From: Timonella senegalensis JC301
GTDB lineage: Bacteria > Actinomycetota > Actinomycetes > Actinomycetales > Cellulomonadaceae
Direction of reading: 5' to 3'
Length of the DNA stretch: 64,000 nucleotides
Assembly (NCBI RefSeq): GCF_000312125.1
Contig: NZ_HE978641.1
Coordinates: 437,054-501,053, forward strand
Of this stretch, positions 1 through 8,423 are shown in pieces; the first letter of the stretch is position 1, and every line of letters begins with the position of its first letter. The position numbers and the translations under genes were made by a program. The notes beneath the pieces were generated by a model, which ran no database searches, was not told where the DNA came from, and saw only the letters and a program-made list of their open reading frames with translations.

Positions 1-519
1 GGCGCTGCGCCGGTCCTGGGTCCACCCCGCGCCGTTGCCTCGCACCTTGTTCTCAGTGACACGGCGAGGGTCTTCGGCTCCGGCGCCCACGCCGTCAACA
101 GTCCCGTAGCGCCCGGGCTCTGCCACGGTGGACGTGAACGCGATCGAGCCGGAGTCTGCGGACCACACAAAGGAGGAGACCCCAAACGTGCGGTTGGTGA
201 TGACGAGCGGTTCGCCGCCGCGTGCGTCCATGAGCGCGAGCTGTGGGCGGCCCTTGGCGTCCGGGCGCAGGAACGCGATGGTTTCCCCATCGGGAGAGAA
301 CTGCGGTTCGGAGTCGCTCTTGCCGCGCGTGATGCGGCGCGGTGCGCTCGAACCGTCGAGGGCGATCTGCCAGAGCTGGCCGGTGTAGGAGTCCGTGTCG
401 TAATTTGCGCGCGACGTTGCGACGACTGCGACGGACCCTTCTGGGTCAACGGTGGGGGTGGATACGGTGGTCATCAGGTCAAGTTGATGTGGTTTCACCT
501 TTCCAAGACTAACCTTCAT
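1..519 (-). CDS. S9 family (prolyl oligopeptidase-type) peptidase, N-terminal part
   Basis: The gene reads leftwards and runs off the left edge, so only about 173 N-terminal residues are present. The start I chose is ATG at 519, because the peptide that follows (MKVSLGKVKPHQLDLM, then TVSTPTVDPEGSVAVV) resembles the opening of S9 acylaminoacyl-peptidase/DPP-like proteins. A second ATG at 474 is possible. The visible part is the WD40-like β-propeller entry, including QFSPDGETIAFLRPD, PQLALMDARGGEP and VWSADSGSIAFTS. The catalytic α/β-hydrolase domain with the Ser-Asp-His triad would lie outside the window. No signal peptide is seen, so the enzyme is probably cytoplasmic. The family assignment rests on propeller signature alone. 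Confidence 0.8.
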   Translation of the reverse strand, partial: MKVSLGKVKPHQLDLMTTVSTPTVDPEGSVAVVATSRANYDTDSYTGQLWQIALDGSSAPRRITRGKSDSEPQFSPDGETIAFLRPDAKGRPQLALMDARGGEPLVITNRTFGVSSFVWSADSGSIAFTSTVAEPGRYGTVDGVGAGAEDPRRVTENKVRGNGAGWTQDRRSA

Positions 520-621
520 CTCGCACTGCGGGATGAGTGTCTCACGCTATGCACGGCCGGGTCGTACTCGGGGTGTCTTGGCTGTCGACTCCCCGAGCCC
601 TCCCCGGCCGGTCAGCGCAAC

Positions 622-1437
622 CTACTTCTTGGCGCCGATCTTGCGCACGCGCCGCGCTGCGACAGCGAGTTGCACGTCACGGTACTGGTTGGCGCGGTGA
701 AGCGTGCCCTTCCAGTCGCGTCCGGATGGGCGGTGCTTGAGGTCGCACGGGACCTCAACGGCAACGTACCCCTGGGACACGAGGTCGATCGTTAGCCCGG
801 TCTCGACGCCCCAGCCACGAGCCAGAGGCGTTGCTGCCTCGAATGCCTCACGGGTCAGGCAGCGCATGCCGGACAGCGGCTGGGTGGGGGTCCAGCCTGT
901 CAGCTTAGTGATTGCTGTGCGCGCTGCACCGACTACGAAACCCCGACCACCGGCACCGGGCTGAGGCGGAAGGAGCGCGATCGACATGTCGGCCTCGCCC
1001 TTCAACACAGGGTCGATCAGCGGAGCAGTGTTGACTGCGGTCTCTGCGAGGTCACCGTCGATAAACAGGAGCAGACGCGGGAGCTTGCCCTGAGCATCAC
1101 GCATCGCAACAACCGCGGCGCCAGTTTCCATGGCGGCAGCCTTCCCCCGGTTGTGGGAGTGCCGTACGACGACTGCACCGGCTTCTCGTGCCACATCCTG
1201 GGTGTCGTCTTCGGATCCGTCGTCGACTACGAGGACTAGGTCCACGTGTGGGATCGCCCGCGCAGAACGGACGGTCGCCGCAATGCGGGCGGACTCATCC
1301 TTGGCTGGGATCACCACGGCGACGCGCTGGCGTTCGAGGATACGCTCGTCCACCTGCGACGATTCTGACTTGGCGCGACGGATGCGCACGACTGGCTGGC
1401 TACCAGTACCCTGCGCTACCCGCGAGTTGTCGTTCAC
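622..1437 (-). CDS. Glycosyltransferase family 2
   Basis: The protein is 271 aa with a GT-A fold signature. It opens with RVAVVIPAKDESARI, continues with the nucleotide-binding VLVVDDGSEDDT, and has FIDGDLAET as the DxD-type metal/nucleotide-sugar motif. GTG at 1437 is chosen as start because AGGGG lies 5 nt upstream. An in-frame ATG at 1512 sits inside the hairpin that ends the upstream gene, so it is unlikely to be used. No transmembrane segment is visible. It resembles the soluble GT2/glucosyl-3-phosphoglycerate-synthase class, but the sugar donor and acceptor cannot be told. The leader carries a 9-bp inverted repeat (1457-1483). Confidence 0.82.
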   Translation of the reverse strand: MNDNSRVAQGTGSQPVVRIRRAKSESSQVDERILERQRVAVVIPAKDESARIAATVRSARAIPHVDLVLVVDDGSEDDTQDVAREAGAVVVRHSHNRGKAAAMETGAAVVAMRDAQGKLPRLLLFIDGDLAETAVNTAPLIDPVLKGEADMSIALLPPQPGAGGRGFVVGAARTAITKLTGWTPTQPLSGMRCLTREAFEAATPLARGWGVETGLTIDLVSQGYVAVEVPCDLKHRPSGRDWKGTLHRANQYRDVQLAVAARRVRKIGAKK

Positions 1438-1456
1438 AAAAGCCCCTAAATCGTTG

Positions 1457-1483
1457 CCTGATAAAAACCATTGCTTTATCAGG
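1457..1483. promoter_or_regulatory. Inverted repeat in the leader of the GT2 gene
   Basis: CCTGATAAA and TTTATCAGG form 9-bp perfect arms separated by 9 nt, about 20 nt upstream of the GTG start at 1437. It is AT-rich against the GC-rich surroundings. It could be an operator or an RNA hairpin next to the ribosome site. Function is inferred only from position and symmetry. Confidence 0.45.
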
Positions 1484-1495
1484 AGATTACTATTC

Positions 1496-1528
1496 GGCCG
1501 GGTGGGTCGCATTGCGACCCACCCGGCC
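1496..1528 (-). terminator. Perfect 15-bp hairpin after the DUF5926 gene
   Basis: The 15-nt arms are perfectly complementary around a 3-nt loop (ATT), 13 nt past the DUF5926 stop codon. No clear T-run follows on the minus strand, so it may act as a stem-loop stabiliser or factor-assisted terminator rather than a textbook intrinsic terminator. Confidence 0.6.
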
Positions 1529-1541
1529 AGTTACAAATATG

Positions 1542-2369
1542 TCAGCGAAGCGTGATCTGACGGGAGATGATTCCCGCACGTGCGCGGCGCTCGTTGGAGT
1601 CGAGTGGCTCGGTGTTCTCGATTGCCGCCTTAAGCGACTTCCAGAACTCAGCGGCTGGTGCGCTGATGTCCTCTGCCTCGGTTCCGCGGACGAGCTCCCA
1701 CACAGGGATCACGATTCCGCAGGAACGGAAAGCGCCGAGGAACTTCGAACCATCGATCGAGGACTCGCGCTTTGCGTGCAGGCGAGCAATTCCGTTGATT
1801 ACAGCGTCCTCGTCGTATGGCATCGACCAGCGCAGGAACTCCTTGGCGCCCATGCGGCACCAGTAGGCGGAGTCAACGGTGTCGAGCTTCACGGTGTCGA
1901 TCAGGGAGTCGGCAAGGTCCTCGAGCTCTTCCTTGATCTCCGGGGTCAGTTCCTCATCTGGGGACATCCAGTAGTCGAAGCCATCTCGGACCTCAACCTC
2001 GAAAGGCTGGGAGAGGTCGAGGATGTCTTGGAGGCGTGGGCCGGCCTCTGGGAGGTCGGAACGCAGGAGCGGGGTACCCGGCTCGAGCTCGATCGTCTCG
2101 AGCAGGTTTGCTGCTAGGTCGCGGGACAGGTCGCCCGATCCAGCGAGGGTCTGGAGTGCAAGGAGCACGACCCCATCGGTGCGGTGCAAACCAGCGAGCT
2201 GGTTTGGCAGGGAGGTGGTGAAGATGAACTCGCGGGAGCCGTACTCGGCGTTGGTGCGAGCCTTAATGGTTGCGGCGGGGACGATCTCGCGCATGGCGAC
2301 AAGGTCTGCCTCTGCGGGGAGTCCCTCAAATGGGCGCAACACAAACTCTACGGACGTATTCTTAGCCAT
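1542..2369 (-). CDS. DUF5926 family protein
   Basis: The protein is 275 aa from the ATG at 2369 (MAKNTSVEFVLRPFEGLP). The segment PFEGLPAEADLVAMREIVPAATI followed by a region with LQTLAGSGDLSRDLAA is the recognisable core of this actinobacterial family. Many relatives start with a Lys/Arg-rich tail; here that tail is absent and the core begins almost at once. The rest is acidic and soluble, with no membrane segment. Function is unknown. It is co-directional with the GT2 gene but separated from it by a strong hairpin, so the two may be separate transcripts. Confidence 0.8.
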   Translation of the reverse strand: MAKNTSVEFVLRPFEGLPAEADLVAMREIVPAATIKARTNAEYGSREFIFTTSLPNQLAGLHRTDGVVLLALQTLAGSGDLSRDLAANLLETIELEPGTPLLRSDLPEAGPRLQDILDLSQPFEVEVRDGFDYWMSPDEELTPEIKEELEDLADSLIDTVKLDTVDSAYWCRMGAKEFLRWSMPYDEDAVINGIARLHAKRESSIDGSKFLGAFRSCGIVIPVWELVRGTEAEDISAPAAEFWKSLKAAIENTEPLDSNERRARAGIISRQITLR

Positions 2370-2492
2370 ACCCGAAAGCCTACCGGTTGGCTTTGAACCT
2401 GCGGGAAGAATAATGCGCAAATTCTGCTCGCATTTCGAAATCTCGGCGTGACGGCCACCACCTTGGCAGGAAATAAGTGGGAAGATCGAGGC

Positions 2493-4166
2493 ATGGATCC
2501 ACGTGCTGGCACTGTTGCCCTCCCCGAAGACCTCATCGATGTTGACGCCCTCATTAGCGCCTACTACGACCTCGAACCCGACGTTTCCCTAGCTACTCAG
2601 AAGGTGACGTTCGGGACCTCTGGCCACCGCGGGTCTTCACTCGACCACGCGTTCAACGAAGCCCACATTGTGGCGACAACTGCGGCAATCGTCGAATATC
2701 GACGAGGCGCTGGAATTGACGGGCCGCTGTATATCGGGCGAGACACCCACGCGCTGTCTCTGCCAGCATGGCAGAGCGCGATTGAGGTGCTGGTAGCCGC
2801 GGGTGTACGCACAATGATTGATGCACGCGACTCGTATACGCCAACCCCAGCGGTGTCCCACGCCATCCTCCTGCACAACGGAGCCGCGACGTCGGAAGGC
2901 GTGCGCGTGGTCGGCCCCGGGCTAGCGGACGGAATCGTTGTCACCCCCTCCCACAACCCTCCGCGTGACGGCGGGTTCAAGTACAACCCACCCCACGGTG
3001 GACCAGCAGACTCGGACGCGACCAGTTGGATCGCGAACCGCGCAAACGAGATTCTGAGCCAGGGCTGGAAGTCAGTAGAGCGCGTGCCGTTCGCCCGCGC
3101 AGTGGAGTCCGAGTACCTGGGCCACCACGATTTCATGGCAGCCTACGTGGACGACCTAGCAAACGTACTCGATCTCGAGGCCATCCGCGGTGCCGGTGTA
3201 CGCATCGGAGCAGACCCACTCGGTGGCGCGTCCGTTGAATACTGGGGCGCAATCGGCGAGCACTACGGTCTTGACCTGACCGTAGTGAACCCGCAGGTTG
3301 ACCCTCGCTGGGCGTTCATGACGCTCGATTGGGACGCCAAGATCCGCATGGACTGCTCCTCCCCCTACGCCATGGCGTCGCTCGTGGAGAAGGTTAAGGG
3401 CACCTCGCAGTTCGACATCGCCACGGGCAATGACGCGGACTCAGACCGCCACGGTATTGTCACCCCGGACGCTGGCCTGATGAACCCGAACCACTTCCTA
3501 GCGGTGGCCATCAACTACCTGTACTCCGGTGCCCGTCCGGGCTGGGGCGAGGGCACCGCTATTGGCAAGACCCTCGTCTCCTCTGCACTCATCGACCGTG
3601 TGGCCGGCGGTTTGGGCCGCAAGCTCATCGAGGTCCCCGTGGGCTTCAAGTGGTTCGTCCCCGGCCTCATCGACGGCACCGTGGGCTTTGGCGGCGAAGA
3701 GTCGGCAGGGGCCTCGTTCCTGCGCAAGAACGGAAAGGTCTGGACCACGGACAAGGACGGCCTGCTGCTCGCACTGCTCGCGTCCGAGATCCAAGCCAAG
3801 ACCGGAAAGTCTCCATCGCAGCACCACGCCGACTTGGTGAGCCAATACGGCGAGTCGTGGTACGCCCGCGTGGATGCGCCAGCCTCGCTCGAGGAGAAAG
3901 CAACCCTGTCCAAGCTTTCCCCGGAGCAAGTCACGGCAACCGAGTTGGCCGGCGACCTGATCACCGCCAAGCTCACCTCAGCCCCAGGTAACAACGCCTC
4001 GATCGGCGGCCTCAAGGTCACCACCGACAACGCCTGGTTTGCGGCCCGCCCATCGGGCACCGAAAACGTGTACAAGATCTACGCCGAGTCGTTCACGTCG
4101 GCTGAACACCTGGCACAGGTCCAGGAATCGGCCAAGGCAGTGGTTTCCGAGGCCCTCGGCGGCTGA
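2493..4166 (+). CDS. pgm: Phosphoglucomutase (alpha-D-glucose phosphate-specific)
   Basis: A 557-aa cytoplasmic phosphohexomutase that interconverts glucose-1-phosphate and glucose-6-phosphate, linking glycolysis to glycogen, trehalose and cell-wall precursor synthesis. Visible signatures are [10 protein letters not shown] near the N-terminus, the phosphoserine loop [13 protein letters not shown], the Mg2+ loop [10 protein letters not shown], the sugar-binding GEESAGASF and the C-terminal phosphate-binding [10 protein letters not shown]. Length matches the family (about 550). ATG at 2493 ([14 protein letters not shown]) fits homologue N-termini better than the upstream ATG at 2448, and GGAAGA precedes it. 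The gene is divergent from DUF5926 and convergent with the methyltransferase, with a long inverted repeat at that junction. Confidence 0.95.
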   Translation: MDPRAGTVALPEDLIDVDALISAYYDLEPDVSLATQKVTFGTSGHRGSSLDHAFNEAHIVATTAAIVEYRRGAGIDGPLYIGRDTHALSLPAWQSAIEVLVAAGVRTMIDARDSYTPTPAVSHAILLHNGAATSEGVRVVGPGLADGIVVTPSHNPPRDGGFKYNPPHGGPADSDATSWIANRANEILSQGWKSVERVPFARAVESEYLGHHDFMAAYVDDLANVLDLEAIRGAGVRIGADPLGGASVEYWGAIGEHYGLDLTVVNPQVDPRWAFMTLDWDAKIRMDCSSPYAMASLVEKVKGTSQFDIATGNDADSDRHGIVTPDAGLMNPNHFLAVAINYLYSGARPGWGEGTAIGKTLVSSALIDRVAGGLGRKLIEVPVGFKWFVPGLIDGTVGFGGEESAGASFLRKNGKVWTTDKDGLLLALLASEIQAKTGKSPSQHHADLVSQYGESWYARVDAPASLEEKATLSKLSPEQVTATELAGDLITAKLTSAPGNNASIGGLKVTTDNAWFAARPSGTENVYKIYAESFTSAEHLAQVQESAKAVVSEALGG

Positions 4167-4233
4167 TCACCCGGACTTCGCTCGCACTCTCTAGACGGCT
4201 ATGGCTAGACGGCCCCACGCCCAAACCAACACA

Positions 4234-4300
4234 CGAACCCACCATTTTTGTTCGGTGTCATCGTTCTACAGCGAGAAATCGAACAAAAATGGTGGGTTCG
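4234..4300. repeat. Long inverted repeat between convergent genes (family copy 1)
   Basis: Two perfect 21-nt arms (4234-4254 and 4280-4300) flank a 25-nt loop. The right arm contains GAACAAAAATGGTGGGTTCG. The element sits between the stop codons of pgm and the methyltransferase, so it is placed to end transcription from both sides, each arm giving a run of five T or A. The same 20-mer recurs in the repeat at 6168-6240, which makes this a repeated element rather than a one-off terminator. Confidence 0.75.
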
Positions 4301-4353
4301 TTGGTTTCAGTGCGGCATTTCGGCTGGCCCAGCACCAGCCTGCCCAGCCGCCG

Positions 4354-5238
4354 TCAGACCTTCCGCGCCACCAGCGTAAACGTGCACGGAATGACGTCGC
4401 GCAACGGCTCGGGCCACATCCAGCCCTCTGGACCCACCTGCACCATCTCGGTGGAGAACTCCCACGGCAACGTGTCGCCCTCGTGCATCGCCTCGAGCCG
4501 CAGGCCCGCAGCGAGCAGCGCATTCACGACCTCCGAGATCGGGTGCGGCCACTCGTACGTCCGCGTCGAGGTGAGCTTGCCATCGCCCGCATACGTGGTG
4601 TCGTCGTCCCAGCTCTGCGCCTTACCGTTGGGGAAGTAACGGTAACGCGGTGCTGGCGGGTGGACCATTTCGTCGAAAATATAGAGGGACGGGTGACCGT
4701 CCCGGATATAGAACACGCCGCCGCTGCGCAGCAGCGCGGCAATCTGCCGCGCCCACGCGGCCAAGTCATTAAGCCAGCAAATTGTGCCGATGGACGTGTA
4801 CACCACGTCAAACTGATCTTCGACGATTGTGGCGGCTTCCAGCACATCGCCTTCGACCCAGCGAACATCGTGTCCGAGCTCGTCCGCGAGCGCTCTTGCC
4901 GCTTTGAGTGCCTCCGGTGAGAAGTCGAGGCCGGTGACCCGCGCACCGAGGCGTGCGAACGACACGGTGTCCGTGCCGATGTGGCACTGCAGGTGGCAGA
5001 GGTCGAGGCCGCTCAGGTCCGCGGTGCCCGATGTGCTGTGTACTGCGGGAAGGTGCGGCAGCAGGTAGGGCAGGTCGTAGGCGACCACGGGCGATACATG
5101 CGCTGGATCGGTGCGGAGCGGTTCGAGGTTGTAGCCGCCGCCCGCGTGGAGAACGGCGCGCTCGTCCCAGTTCTCCTGGTTGGCCGCGCGGGCGTTCTCC
5201 CAGTCGATCTCGACGTCGGGGTTGTTGTTCGGGTTCAT
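4354..5238 (-). CDS. Class I SAM-dependent methyltransferase
   Basis: The protein is 294 aa. After an N-terminal helix region with NQENWDERAVLH, it has the Rossmann motif I region LDLCHLQCHIGTDTVSFARLGARVTGLDFSP in variant form (CHIGTDT in place of the usual GxGxG), then WVEGDVLEA (motif II) and FDVVYTSIGTICWL (motif III/IV). This N-terminal WDERAxxH plus HLQCHxGxDT pattern is common in actinobacterial methyltransferases of unknown substrate. No membrane segment is present. It stands alone between the two long inverted repeats. The substrate cannot be inferred. Confidence 0.88.
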   Translation of the reverse strand: MNPNNNPDVEIDWENARAANQENWDERAVLHAGGGYNLEPLRTDPAHVSPVVAYDLPYLLPHLPAVHSTSGTADLSGLDLCHLQCHIGTDTVSFARLGARVTGLDFSPEALKAARALADELGHDVRWVEGDVLEAATIVEDQFDVVYTSIGTICWLNDLAAWARQIAALLRSGGVFYIRDGHPSLYIFDEMVHPPAPRYRYFPNGKAQSWDDDTTYAGDGKLTSTRTYEWPHPISEVVNALLAAGLRLEAMHEGDTLPWEFSTEMVQVGPEGWMWPEPLRDVIPCTFTLVARKV

Positions 5239-5486
5239 GAGGTTGACCCTATTTCGGGCCGCGGTACCCGTCCACCGATTTTCCGCGTGCGACCTCGTGC
5301 AACGGCGCGCTAGTTCACGGGTAGTCGGCGCTCGCCGAGCGCAAGAATTTCATCCACCCAGTTCCTGAACATGGGTAGTTTTCCCCAACCTGCAAATCTA
5401 GACTCGGAGGGTCCTGCGGGGCGTAGTTACCCAGCAAATACGCCGCCGCACACCGCCCGTACCCTCACACAATGGAGTGCTCAGCT

Positions 5487-6095
5487 ATGCGCGTAGCAAC
5501 CCGCTTCCTTTCGGTGATCACCGCGGCTGCCCTGACCTTTGGAGTCGGCGCCGCCGTAGCGCCCGCGACCGCTGCCCCAGCAGGCATGGCCACGGCCACC
5601 GCAGTCAAGAACACCGTAACCATCACCAAACTCGCCAACAAGAAGGTCGCCTACGGCAAGAAGGCAACCTACAAGCCAGCAGTGAAGACCACCGGCAAAA
5701 TCAAGGTGACGTCCAAGACCCTCACGGTCAAGCAGGGCACCAAGACGCTGTACAAGAACAAGTCGTCCGTTGCCCTCAAGGCTGGCACCTACAAGATCAC
5801 CTCGACAGTGAAGTACAAGGTCGGCACCGTCAAGGCCGGTTCCGCAACCGTGGTCTATGGCGCAACCAAGACCAAGACGCTGACCCAGACCATTAAGGTC
5901 ACCCAGGGAGCCAAGCCGAACTGGGTATGGGGCACGGGCGGCTACAACTGCCCTGCCGGATATCCCGTCAAGGGCAACCAGTCAGGTATCTACCACGTCA
6001 AGGGCGGTGCCTACTACAGCCGCACCAAACCTGAGCAGTGCTTCACCACCGCGGCTGCCGCAAAGGCAGCCGGGTACCGCGCTTCCAAGCGCTAA
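5487..6095 (+). CDS. Secreted Lys-rich protein with C-terminal sunset domain
   Basis: The protein is 202 aa. ATG at 5487 is preferred (GGAG about 10 nt upstream) over an in-frame ATG 15 nt earlier. A Sec signal peptide is clear: MRVATR, a hydrophobic stretch, then a PATAAPA cleavage region. Residues about 40-145 form a very Lys/Thr-rich, β-rich stretch (TVTITKLANKKVAYGKKATYK and similar) resembling an Ig-like fold. The C-terminal about 50 residues (NCPAGYPVKGNQSGIYHV, then GGAYYSRTKPEQCF and AAAAKAAGYRASKR) match the small sunset domain found at the ends of exported proteins. The role of that domain is not established. The strong positive charge suggests binding to an anionic cell wall or nucleic acid (inference). 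Confidence 0.82.
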   Translation: MRVATRFLSVITAAALTFGVGAAVAPATAAPAGMATATAVKNTVTITKLANKKVAYGKKATYKPAVKTTGKIKVTSKTLTVKQGTKTLYKNKSSVALKAGTYKITSTVKYKVGTVKAGSATVVYGATKTKTLTQTIKVTQGAKPNWVWGTGGYNCPAGYPVKGNQSGIYHVKGGAYYSRTKPEQCFTTAAAAKAAGYRASKR

Positions 6096-6100
6096 CACAG

Positions 6101-6145
6101 ATTTACGACGATTGTGGCTGGTTACCAGCCACAATCGTCGTAAAT
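6101..6145 (+). terminator. Perfect 21-bp hairpin after the sunset-domain gene
   Basis: The arms 6101-6121 and 6125-6145 are perfectly complementary with a 3-nt loop, starting 5 nt after the stop codon. The stem contains ACGACGATTGTGG, a word seen again near other gene ends. The outer pairs are ATTTA/TAAAT. It probably terminates or stabilises the mRNA. Confidence 0.75.
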
Positions 6146-6167
6146 TTAGTGCCAAGCACGCTGGAAA

Positions 6168-6240
6168 CAGCGAACCCACTATTTCTGTTCGACCAGCCGC
6201 CTACAGGCGGTGAAACAGAACAAAAATGGTGGGTTCGCTG
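6168..6240. repeat. Long inverted repeat between convergent genes (family copy 2)
   Basis: The 23-nt arms (6168-6190, 6218-6240) pair with only two mismatches, both allowing G-U pairs. The loop holds a small second hairpin (CCGCC-TACA-GGCGG). The right arm contains the same 20-mer as the repeat at 4234-4300. The element lies just past the stop codon of the minus-strand GNAT gene and follows the 6101-6145 hairpin of the plus-strand gene. Confidence 0.75.
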
Positions 6241-6258
6241 TGGTTTAGAAGGTGAGCG

Positions 6259-6612
6259 TCAGCTCACCGGATCGAACTCGTCAGGGTCGCTGGGACCGTC
6301 CAGCAGGTCCTGGTAGACGGGGTTGTTCTCGATGTAGTCGGAGATGAAGGGGCAAATCGGGTCAACGGTTGCGCCGATCTTGCGGGCCCACGAAAACGCC
6401 TCAGTCGCCAGCTCGGATGCGATTCCGTGACCACGAAACTCAGGCTTGGTGACCACAGATGGAATCGCCATGATCTTGTTAAACAAGCCCTGTCCACTGA
6501 CCTCGTACTCGAGGTGGCCCACGATCTTGCCGTCATCGGTCACTGCATTGAAGCGGTGGCCGTCCTGGTCCTGAACGATATCGAAACCAAAGTCATCATC
6601 AATCTCTGACAT
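6259..6612 (-). CDS. Small GNAT-family N-acetyltransferase (YjdJ/GCN5-related type)
   Basis: The protein is 117 aa from the ATG at 6612; an in-frame ATG 12 nt upstream is less likely because GGTGG sits well placed before 6612. The motif-A segment VVTKPEFRGHGIASELATEAFSWARKIGATVDPICPFISDYIENNP is typical of the short Gcn5-like family (PF14542), which uses acetyl-CoA. The ending with PICPF and YIENNPxY is characteristic of the family. The acceptor is unknown. It is monocistronic between the long inverted repeat and the MFS gene's promoter region. Confidence 0.85.
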   Translation of the reverse strand: MSEIDDDFGFDIVQDQDGHRFNAVTDDGKIVGHLEYEVSGQGLFNKIMAIPSVVTKPEFRGHGIASELATEAFSWARKIGATVDPICPFISDYIENNPVYQDLLDGPSDPDEFDPVS

Positions 6613-6780
6613 AAACACAACCACCTTTTCCGCAGGTTATCCGGCACATACACAACTGTAGTTGAGGCCGAGAGACCTGCAAGCGGCCACTCCTGCAGTC
6701 GGGGTCATGACGCTATTTCGCAGAACTACGGTGTGGCAGATCACCACGTTAGGAAACGTAAACAATGAGAGAATTGGCAG

Positions 6781-8295
6781 GTGGTTAACGAATCTTCCCC
6801 GCTTGAAGACTCACGTGCACACACCGCGAAAAAAGCTTCTCGCAACCCGTACGCAACAGTCTATTCAAAACCCGGTGCCGCTCGATTTTCGATTGCTGGC
6901 GCGGTAGCCCGATCCCCAATGTCCATGGTTGGACTCGGAATCATCCTGATGATTTCGATGTACGCCGAGGAATGGGGCATGGGCAAAGAGGCATACGGAC
7001 TCGCAGGAAAGGTCAGCGCCGCATACGTGATCGCGCAGGCGATCTGCTCCCCGCAACTGGCCAAAATGGTTGACCGGTATGGGCAAGCCAAAATCATGCG
7101 TCCGGCTGTGGTCGTCTCGGCAACCTCGCTCTCCGCACTGGTCGCGTGCACGGTAACCGGACAGCCCATCTGGACCCTCTACCTCTTTGCAATCCTGACC
7201 GGTGCAACCATCGGATCGATTGGCGCAATGGTACGTTCGCGCTGGTCAAACGCGATCGACTCACCCAAGGAATTGCACACAGCGTTCTCGCTTGAAGCCG
7301 CAATCGACGAGATGATCTTTGTCATCGGACCGATTGCCGCAACATTGCTCGCCACCTCCGTGGCACCCCATGCTGGGCTTATCGTGCCCGTGGTCATGAT
7401 GATCGTGGGCGGGTTCTGGTTCCTCTCACAGAAGTCCACCGAACCACCCGTAGTCCGGTATGCCAAGCACGACAAGGTCAAGAGTGTGCTGCTCAACCCT
7501 GCGATGCTCTGCCTGATCGCAGTGTTCGTCTTCATGGGCGCAGTCTTTGGAGCAAGCGACGTTGCAACCATCGCGTTCGCAGAGGAACAAGGCCAGAAGT
7601 CAATGGCCGGAGCCATCCTCGCGGTGTTCGCTCTCGGATCCCTTATCTCCGGACTCGTCTACGGCGCCCGTCAGTGGGCGTCCCCACTGTGGCTGCGCTT
7701 TGCCATCGGCATCATTGCGCTCGCAGTCCTCAGCTCCCTGTTCTTCATTGCTACCAACCTCTGGATGCTCGCCGGAGCGATGTTCATCGCCGGGTTGGCC
7801 ATCTCCCCCACGCTGATCAACGGAAACAACATGGTCCAGCTCGTGGTCTCACCACGGCAGTTGACCGAGGGCCTCACGTGGGTTGGAACTGCGCTTGGCG
7901 TGGGAGTCTCCTTTGGCTCCTCGATTGCTGGTTCCCGCATTGACGCACACGGCGCCCACGAGGGCTTCCTCATCGTGGTTGTCTCCGCAGTGGCCTCCGT
8001 GGTTGTGGTTCTAGCTGCCGCAGGAGTGCTGCGCAAGAAGACTACCGAGCACGTCACCACAATCGAAGAGGTAGACCTGACCGGCTCTGAAACGTTGGGC
8101 ATCGAAGAACTCTCCAATACGGCCAAGGGACAGGTAGCCGCCCAGTCACAAGCCGAGGCTGAAAGCTGGGAAGAAGCCAAGGGCAACGACAAGTCCAAAG
8201 TAGACACAGCTACCAAGCCAGAAGCAGAGGCAGAATCCACAACTTTGGGTCAGGACGCCGAAGAACCAGAGTCCGAATCCACCACAGTTCCATAA
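6781..8295 (+). CDS. MFS transporter with acidic C-terminal tail
   Basis: A 504-aa inner-membrane protein with about 12 hydrophobic helices, for example SMVGLGIILMISMYAEEW and LYLFAILTGATIGSIGAMV. The cytoplasmic loop MVDRYGQAKIMRPAV is a form of the MFS loop 2-3 motif. GTG at 6781 is the start, with GAGAG about 9 nt upstream. The last about 75 residues are hydrophilic and Glu-rich (EAEAESTTLGQDAEEPES), unusual for the family and probably cytoplasmic. The substrate is unknown; small-molecule efflux is typical of the clan. A textbook terminator follows directly. Confidence 0.85.
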   Translation: MVNESSPLEDSRAHTAKKASRNPYATVYSKPGAARFSIAGAVARSPMSMVGLGIILMISMYAEEWGMGKEAYGLAGKVSAAYVIAQAICSPQLAKMVDRYGQAKIMRPAVVVSATSLSALVACTVTGQPIWTLYLFAILTGATIGSIGAMVRSRWSNAIDSPKELHTAFSLEAAIDEMIFVIGPIAATLLATSVAPHAGLIVPVVMMIVGGFWFLSQKSTEPPVVRYAKHDKVKSVLLNPAMLCLIAVFVFMGAVFGASDVATIAFAEEQGQKSMAGAILAVFALGSLISGLVYGARQWASPLWLRFAIGIIALAVLSSLFFIATNLWMLAGAMFIAGLAISPTLINGNNMVQLVVSPRQLTEGLTWVGTALGVGVSFGSSIAGSRIDAHGAHEGFLIVVVSAVASVVVVLAAAGVLRKKTTEHVTTIEEVDLTGSETLGIEELSNTAKGQVAAQSQAEAESWEEAKGNDKSKVDTATKPEAEAESTTLGQDAEEPESESTTVP

Positions 8296-8297
8296 AC

Positions 8298-8335
8298 ACG
8301 AAAGCCACCCCGCCGGGGTGGCTTTCGTGTTTCTA
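8298..8335 (+). terminator. Intrinsic terminator of the MFS gene
   Basis: ACGAAAGCCACCCC, a short CGCC-containing turn, and GGGGTGGCTTTCGTG form a GC-rich stem followed by TTTCT. It begins 3 nt after the MFS stop codon, so poxB must have its own promoter. Confidence 0.88.
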
Positions 8336-8423
8336 CGACCCGGTGCACATGCGAGCACAGCGGGTCGGCATAAGGATAGAGAAAAGGCCCGCTCAGCCAG
8401 AGCGCACCAACGGAAGGAAAACC

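Noticed and set aside
4815-4833. TTCGACGATTGTGG in the methyltransferase gene considered as another terminator arm
   Set aside because: It lies inside coding sequence with no complementary partner nearby.
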